Assembly: GCA_011391545.1 (NCBI GenBank) | Contig: JAABQI010000296.1 | Span: 1-41,496, forward strand | From: Rhodoferax sp. | GTDB lineage: Bacteria; Pseudomonadota; Gammaproteobacteria; Burkholderiales; Burkholderiaceae_C | DNA length: 41,496 nucleotides | Direction: 5' to 3' | Shown here: in pieces, positions 36,428-41,496 of the stretch | Position numbering within the stretch: position 1 is the stretch's first letter | How the letters are laid out: each line of letters begins with the position of its first letter | Notes under the pieces: generated by a model | Told to the model about the DNA's origin: nothing | The model's input: the letters and a program-made list of their open reading frames with translations, nothing else | Databases searched by the model: none | Made by a program: the position numbers and the translations under genes

Positions 36428-37066
36428 ATGATCAGACTTTTTGTTGGGCTCGGTAATCCAGGTCCTGAATACGAACAAACCCGCCACAACGCCGGTTTTT
36501 GGTGGCTCGACGCAGTGGCGCGCGAACTCAAGCTGAACTTGTCGCCAGACAAAAGCCACCACGGTCTGGTGGCGCGTACCAGCGCTCATGGCCAGTCTGT
36601 CTGGCTGCTGGCACCGCAGACCTTCATGAATTTAAGCGGCAAATCGGTGGCTTCCCTGGCCAACTTTTTCAAGATCACACCGCAGGAAATACTGGTCGCC
36701 CACGACGACCTGGACATTGCGCCGGGCGAAGCCAAGCTCAAGCTGGGCGGCAGCCACGCCGGTCACAACGGGCTGCGCGACATCCACGCCCAATTGGGCA
36801 GCGACCAGTACTGGCGCTTGCGCCTTGGCATTGGCCACCCGGGCAACAAGGCGGAAGTGCTGCACTGGGTGCTCAAAAAACCGTCGCTGGATCACCGCAT
36901 TGCCATCGATCAGGCGATTGATCGCGCCCTCAAGGCGCTGCCGTATTTCTTGGGGGGCGACATGGAACAGGCCACGCGCCTGGTGCACACCAGCAAACCG
37001 CCCCGCCCCAACAAACCCAAACCAGACGCTCCAAAAACGGCGGCGCCTGCTGTCAGCGGCACGTGA
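36428..37066 (+). CDS. pth: peptidyl-tRNA hydrolase
   Basis: 212 residues from ATG 36428 ([12 protein letters not shown]). Catalytic His20 lies in [12 protein letters not shown]; Asn10, the FMNLSGKSV loop and [20 protein letters not shown] with [13 protein letters not shown] are conserved. It recycles peptidyl-tRNAs dropped by ribosomes. It follows the rplY terminator by 26 bp, so it needs its own promoter or read-through. The C-terminal tail is Pro/Lys-rich. Confidence 0.96.
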   Translation: MIRLFVGLGNPGPEYEQTRHNAGFWWLDAVARELKLNLSPDKSHHGLVARTSAHGQSVWLLAPQTFMNLSGKSVASLANFFKITPQEILVAHDDLDIAPGEAKLKLGGSHAGHNGLRDIHAQLGSDQYWRLRLGIGHPGNKAEVLHWVLKKPSLDHRIAIDQAIDRALKALPYFLGGDMEQATRLVHTSKPPRPNKPKPDAPKTAAPAVSGT

Positions 37067-37111
37067 TACCCTGCGCCATGCTCCACCCTGAAGGGAGCAA
37101 GGGGAACCCTG

Positions 37112-37492
37112 ATGCAAAAGGCGCGCTGGCGAGTTTTTTTTCTGGTGGCTGGCATTGCACTGGCGTGGCAGGTTCACGCCCAGACCATCTACCGATGCGG
37201 CAACAGCTACAGTCAGGCCCCTTGCCCGGGTGCCGTGCAGATGGATCTGAGCGACGCACGCCTGCCTGAGCAAAAGAGACAGACCGATGCTGCGGCCGTC
37301 AATGATGCCCGGCTCGCCAACCTCATGGAGAAGGAGCGCCTGGCAGAAGAACAGCGCCTGCTGGCAGGCCACGAGGCCCTGCGCCAAAGCACTGCAAGTG
37401 CCCCAGCCGAGGTGCGGACCAAGGCATCCGGCACCAAAAAAACCAAACGCTCGAAGTCCAAAGCCAAAACAAATCGGTCGCCGCCAGCGTAG
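37112..37492 (+). CDS. small exported DUF4124-like protein
   Basis: 126 residues. A signal peptide (VFFLVAGIALAWQVHAQ) is followed by a short DUF4124-type core, TIYRCGNSYSQAPCPGA, with two cysteines likely to form a disulfide. The remainder is charged and helical (about 60-90) and ends in a Lys/Ser-rich tail. ATG 37112 has AAGGGG upstream. Function unknown; such proteins are abundant in Burkholderiales envelopes. Confidence 0.8.
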   Translation: MQKARWRVFFLVAGIALAWQVHAQTIYRCGNSYSQAPCPGAVQMDLSDARLPEQKRQTDAAAVNDARLANLMEKERLAEEQRLLAGHEALRQSTASAPAEVRTKASGTKKTKRSKSKAKTNRSPPA

Positions 37493-37552
37493 AAATCCAG
37501 GGCACTGAAAACAGGACGGCTCAAAAAAAGCAAACCGCCAAGTGCGTCAGTT

Positions 37553-38325
<773 letters not shown>

Positions 38326-38341
38326 GTTTTTCTCCAGAAAT

Positions 38342-38848
38342 TCAGGGATTGACGCCTGTCAGGTGGCGCACTTTTTTCAGCAGCCGCTGGTTGACGCCGG
38401 GCGAGACAAATTTATCCACTTCGCCGCCGAGTGTGGCAATTTCACGCACAAAGGTGCTGGAAATAAACTGGTATTTGTCGCCAGGCGTCAAAAATACCGT
38501 CTCCACATCGGGCATCAGGCTGCGGTTCATGCCGGCCAGCTGAAATTCGTAATCAAAGTCGGTCACGGCGCGCAAGCCGCGCAACATCGCCCTGGCCCCG
38601 CACTTGACCACAAAGTCGCGCATCAAGCCGTCAAAACTTTCAACTTGCACGTTGGGATAGTCCTTGACCGCCTCACGCGCCATGTCGATTCGCTCAGCCA
38701 CTGAAAACATGGTCTTTTTGTGGTGGCCGGCCGCCACCGCCACAATCACGTGAGCGAACAACTGGGCCGCACGACGCACCACATCTTCATGACCCAGCGT
38801 GATCGGATCAAAGGTACCCGGATAGACGACGGTCAGATCATTGGCCAT
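38342..38848 (-). CDS. coaD: phosphopantetheine adenylyltransferase
   Basis: 168 residues, the family length (about 160). The nucleotidyltransferase motif TLGH (residues 17-20, in PGTFDPITLGHEDVVRRA) and the second motif ISSTFVREIATLGG near residue 130 are present. It makes dephospho-CoA from 4'-phosphopantetheine and ATP. It follows rsmD by 36 bp, an arrangement seen in many bacteria. Confidence 0.96.
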   Translation of the reverse strand: MANDLTVVYPGTFDPITLGHEDVVRRAAQLFAHVIVAVAAGHHKKTMFSVAERIDMAREAVKDYPNVQVESFDGLMRDFVVKCGARAMLRGLRAVTDFDYEFQLAGMNRSLMPDVETVFLTPGDKYQFISSTFVREIATLGGEVDKFVSPGVNQRLLKKVRHLTGVNP

Positions 38849-38884
38849 GGCAAAGAGTGGGTTGCAGTTGACATCGTGGCATTA

Positions 38885-39526
38885 TCAACCCGCTTGCGCC
38901 GCGTCGATGCGCCTGAGCAAATGCGCATGCACCGTGCCCGCCCTGAGGTAGCGATGCAGTTGCAAACCCAAGCCCTGCAGCTCGGCATCAAGCCAGCGCC
39001 TGGGGGCTTCCAGATAGACAAAGCCAGCGACTGCCAGCGCGGGCGCAGACGCCTGCACAGCCGACTCGAACAGGTTCGAGTCAAACGGCGGATCCAGAAA
39101 AACCAGTTCCAGGCTGCCCGGTGAGGCATGGCGCAGTGCCGCCAGCCCGTCGCCGCGAACCGCCTGCACCGCCGTCGCCTTGAGCTGCTCCTGCACGCGT
39201 TTGAGCTGCGCCACCAGCGCGGCGTCCTGCTCGACCAGCAACACCTGGGCCGCACCGCGCGAGGCCGCCTCAAAACCCAGCGCGCCGGTGCCGGCAAAGG
39301 CATCCAGACAGCGCCAGCCGCTCAGGTCCTGGCCCAGCCAGTTAAACAGGGTTTCACGCACCCGGTCCGGCGTCGGGCGCAAGCCGGGCTTGTCGGCCAC
39401 CTGCAACTTGGTGCGCTTGTACTGGCCGCCGATGATGCGCACTTCGTGGCTTTGCACCGCGCGCGGGCGGGGCGGCCTGGGGGCTCGGGGCTTGTCTGGG
39501 GACGGGGTTCGCTTCATGCGCCGCAT
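38885..39526 (-). CDS. rsmD: 16S rRNA (guanine(966)-N2)-methyltransferase
   Basis: 213 residues. The SAM-binding motif DAFAGTGALGFEAASRGA and the catalytic DPPF motif (FLDPPFDSNLF) are present, with IIGGQYKRTKLQV and RPTPDRVRETLFNWL ahead of them, all typical of RsmD. It methylates G966 of 16S rRNA. The first 25 residues are Pro/Arg-rich and the start may be 39526 or 39517. It is the first of the rsmD-coaD pair. Confidence 0.95.
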   Translation of the reverse strand: MRRMKRTPSPDKPRAPRPPRPRAVQSHEVRIIGGQYKRTKLQVADKPGLRPTPDRVRETLFNWLGQDLSGWRCLDAFAGTGALGFEAASRGAAQVLLVEQDAALVAQLKRVQEQLKATAVQAVRGDGLAALRHASPGSLELVFLDPPFDSNLFESAVQASAPALAVAGFVYLEAPRRWLDAELQGLGLQLHRYLRAGTVHAHLLRRIDAAQAG

Positions 39527-39553
39527 CTTACCCGCCGGGGCACTCGCCGGGCA

Positions 39554-40948
39554 TCACCGGGCGCTTGCCCCAGCTCCACCCAGAACCACGGTCACCATCC
39601 TGTCGGGCTGCAGTTTGCGCTGGAAGGCTGCCTTGATGCCCGCCACGGTGATGTTCTGCACACGCTGCGTCCAATTGTCCAGATAGTCCAGCGGCAAGTT
39701 ATTCCAGGCAACGTTGGCCACGTTGTCGAGCAGCTTGCGATTGCTGTCCAGGCGCAGGGCAAAACCGCCGATCAAATTGTCTTTGGCATCCTTGAGCTCG
39801 GCCTCGGTCGGTCCTTCGGCGACAAAGCGGGCCAGCACGTCGCGCGAGACTTGCAGCGCCTGATCGGCCTGATCCGGACGGGTTTGCAGACCCAAGACGA
39901 AAGCGCCCGCGTGCAGGCCGGGCGCAAAGTAGCTGTAAACGCTGTAGCTCAGGCCGCGCTTTTCACGCACCTCGTTGGTCAGCCGCGACACAAAGCCGCC
40001 ACCTCCCAAGATGTAGTTCCCGACCAGCAGGGCGAAAAAATCGGGGTCGTTGCGCTTGTAGCCGGGCTGGCCCAGCAGCACATGGGCCTGCGCCGAGTCG
40101 AACGCAATGCGCTGCTCGCTGGCCTGTGTCAGGGGCGCCACTTCGGCCACTGCGGGCAGCGCCGGGCATTGCATCGCCCCGGCAGTCGTTGTTTGCGAGC
40201 CTGCCAGCCCGGCGAGCAATTGCGCTACCAAGGCATCGGCCTGGGCACGCGTCAAGGCGCCCACCAGCGTGACCTTGGCGCGGCACGGCTGAATCATCTG
40301 GCGATACAGGTCAGCCATGTGCGCCACCTCGATGCGCTTCAGGCTTTCCTCGGTGGTGTCGTAACCGTAGGGGTGCGCGCCATACACCGCCTTGTCAAAA
40401 GCGCGCTGGGCCAGCGTCGCCGGACGCGTGTTGGCCTCCTTGATGGCGGCGCTCATGGTTTCGCGTTCGCGCTGCCAGATGTCTTTGGGAAAGGCCGGTG
40501 CGGTCAGTTGCCGCGCCGCCAGCTGCACCGCTTTGGCCAGCAAATCCGGATAGGTGAGCGAGCGCAGGGCAAAGCTCATTCGGTCGCTGCTGGCGTGGCC
40601 GCCAAAGCTGGCACCCAAATCGGCCCAGGCCTCGCCCAGCGCGTTTTCGTCGAGCGCCGGCTCACCGCGCGCGGGATTGGCCAGCACGCCCATGCCGCTC
40701 ATGCTGGCCGTGGCGCTGGCCAGGCCAGCCTGGTCAGCCGGGTCGCGGCGGCTGCCGGCATCGAAGTCGAGCTGCACATCGACCATCGGAATGGCGTGGC
40801 TTTGCACCAGAAACACCTGGGCGCCACTGGGCTGGATCCAGTGTTCGATGGCAATGCTCGCGATTGCAGAGTGCAAGCAAACAAGACTGGTGGCGACGAT
40901 CAAAACCGCTCGCCCGACTGTTCTTTTGAAATTGATCATGAGGTCCAT
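39554..40948 (-). CDS. M16-family peptidase-like protein, no zinc motif (second of pair)
   Basis: 464 residues with a signal peptide (VGRAVLIVATSLVCLHSAIA). The fold is M16: two homologous halves, with the RGLSYSVYSYFAPGLHAGAF segment in the C-terminal half. The catalytic HxxEH is missing; the corresponding region reads DQAGLASATASMSGMGV, so it is probably the non-catalytic partner of the gene upstream. In such pairs one subunit carries zinc and the other the R/Y pair. Start may be 40948 or 40939. It begins 12 bp after the first peptidase and is likely periplasmic or lipid-facing. Confidence 0.9.
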   Translation of the reverse strand: MDLMINFKRTVGRAVLIVATSLVCLHSAIASIAIEHWIQPSGAQVFLVQSHAIPMVDVQLDFDAGSRRDPADQAGLASATASMSGMGVLANPARGEPALDENALGEAWADLGASFGGHASSDRMSFALRSLTYPDLLAKAVQLAARQLTAPAFPKDIWQRERETMSAAIKEANTRPATLAQRAFDKAVYGAHPYGYDTTEESLKRIEVAHMADLYRQMIQPCRAKVTLVGALTRAQADALVAQLLAGLAGSQTTTAGAMQCPALPAVAEVAPLTQASEQRIAFDSAQAHVLLGQPGYKRNDPDFFALLVGNYILGGGGFVSRLTNEVREKRGLSYSVYSYFAPGLHAGAFVLGLQTRPDQADQALQVSRDVLARFVAEGPTEAELKDAKDNLIGGFALRLDSNRKLLDNVANVAWNNLPLDYLDNWTQRVQNITVAGIKAAFQRKLQPDRMVTVVLGGAGASAR

Positions 40949-40960
40949 TCAATGGCTGTT

Positions 40961-41496
40961 TCAATGCCGGACGCCGGCTGAGGCGGTGCGCGGCTTGCGT
41001 TCTTTGTTCAGGGGCTGGGGCAGCAAGCGGGCCACCGTCAATTGATCCTCACCAAAGTATTTGGCCGCGACCGCCTTGACCTGGTCCGCCGTCACGGTGC
41101 GCAGGCGCTCGATCAAACGTTCGTTGGCATCGAGCGGCTGGCCCTGGACCCAAGCGGTGCCGAGTTCACGCGCCTGGTTGAACACCGAGTCGAGCTTGTA
41201 CACCGCGCTGGCCACCCACTGTGTCTTGACACGGTTGAGTTCTGCCTCGGAAACGCCCTCGGAGGCAATGCGCGCCACCTGCTCACGCAGCGCGGCCTCC
41301 ACCTGTTCAGTGGTCTTGCCCTGGGCGGGCACCGCCGACAGCGTGAACAATTGCGGGCCGCGGCCCCACAGGCCGTTGTCGGCCCCGGCGCTGTCGGCCA
41401 CGCGATCAGGACCCTGGGTCAGGGCGCGCTCCAGGCGGGCTCCGCTGTAACCGTCGAGCACCGCGGAAAGCACTGTCAGGGCCAGCGCGTCGTCCT
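40961..41496 (-). CDS. M16-family zinc peptidase, C-terminal part (N-terminus beyond window)
   Basis: Only the last 177 residues are in the window; the frame is open at the edge. The sequence ALALTVLSAVLDGYSGARLE followed by ADNGLWGRGPQLFTLSAVP and the QVEAALREQVARIASEGVSEAEL helix is the C-terminal half of an M16 insulinase-like peptidase. The catalytic HxxEH would lie outside the window. It is directly followed by its non-catalytic partner. The C-terminus is Lys/Arg-rich (LNKERKPRTASAG). Confidence 0.88.
   Translation of the reverse strand, partial: DDALALTVLSAVLDGYSGARLERALTQGPDRVADSAGADNGLWGRGPQLFTLSAVPAQGKTTEQVEAALREQVARIASEGVSEAELNRVKTQWVASAVYKLDSVFNQARELGTAWVQGQPLDANERLIERLRTVTADQVKAVAAKYFGEDQLTVARLLPQPLNKERKPRTASAGVRH

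Noticed and set aside
39128-40981. A 617-codon plus-strand frame opposite rsmD and the M16 gene
   Set aside because: It spans two well-supported genes on the other strand and shows no family pattern.

Overview
The window looks like a chromosomal segment of a betaproteobacterium of the order Burkholderiales, most likely family Comamonadaceae (Rhodoferax/Polaromonas-like). This rests on high GC, on gene orders typical of that group (lolB-ispE-tRNA-Gln-prs-rplY-pth; M16 pair-rsmD-coaD; a DUF3683 oxidoreductase next to a DUF971 gene) and on the protein sequences. The genus is inferred, not shown.

Region by region. (1) 1-4286, minus strand: a DUF971 gene cut by the window edge, preceded by a very large FAD/Fe-S oxidoreductase. 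(2) 4492-10663: an HD-domain protein of unknown role, then a short exported FecR-domain protein, an outer-membrane TolC-like protein fused to a C-terminal OmpA peptidoglycan-binding domain, and a convergent CHASE2-class III nucleotide cyclase. The last three look like an envelope-to-second-messenger module and are the best candidate here for something little described. (3) 10781-23657: a complete hexuronate/aldarate catabolic locus. The minus-strand run reads udh, SMP-30 lactonase, TRAP dctP-dctQ-dctM, garD, garL, garR, ttuD. Divergent to it are a FadR-type GntR regulator, gudD and a Gfo/Idh/MocA oxidoreductase. Uronic acids would be oxidised to aldarates, dehydrated to 5-keto-4-deoxyglucarate, cleaved to pyruvate and tartronate semialdehyde, reduced to glycerate and phosphorylated. 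Two nearly identical 23-bp sites precede udh/gntR and gudD and are probably the regulator's operators. Each of the three long gaps in the minus-strand run holds a different palindrome.

(4) 23952-31310: aroD (type I), a CAU tRNA, hrcA, then divergent nadK-recN-rapZ, meeting mutM-mutY (base-excision repair of 8-oxoguanine) tail to tail. (5) 31334-37492, plus strand: a TPR protein, lolB, ispE, tRNA-Gln, prs, rplY with a strong terminator, pth and a small exported DUF4124 protein. (6) 37553-41496, minus strand: M16 peptidase pair (the first truncated by the window edge), rsmD, coaD, a universal stress protein and a YfhL-type ferredoxin.

No rRNA, CRISPR array, prophage or intact insertion sequence was seen. 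Apart from the accessory-looking uronate and cyclase loci this is ordinary core chromosome. The only unexplained gap near 300 bp is 23658-23951.
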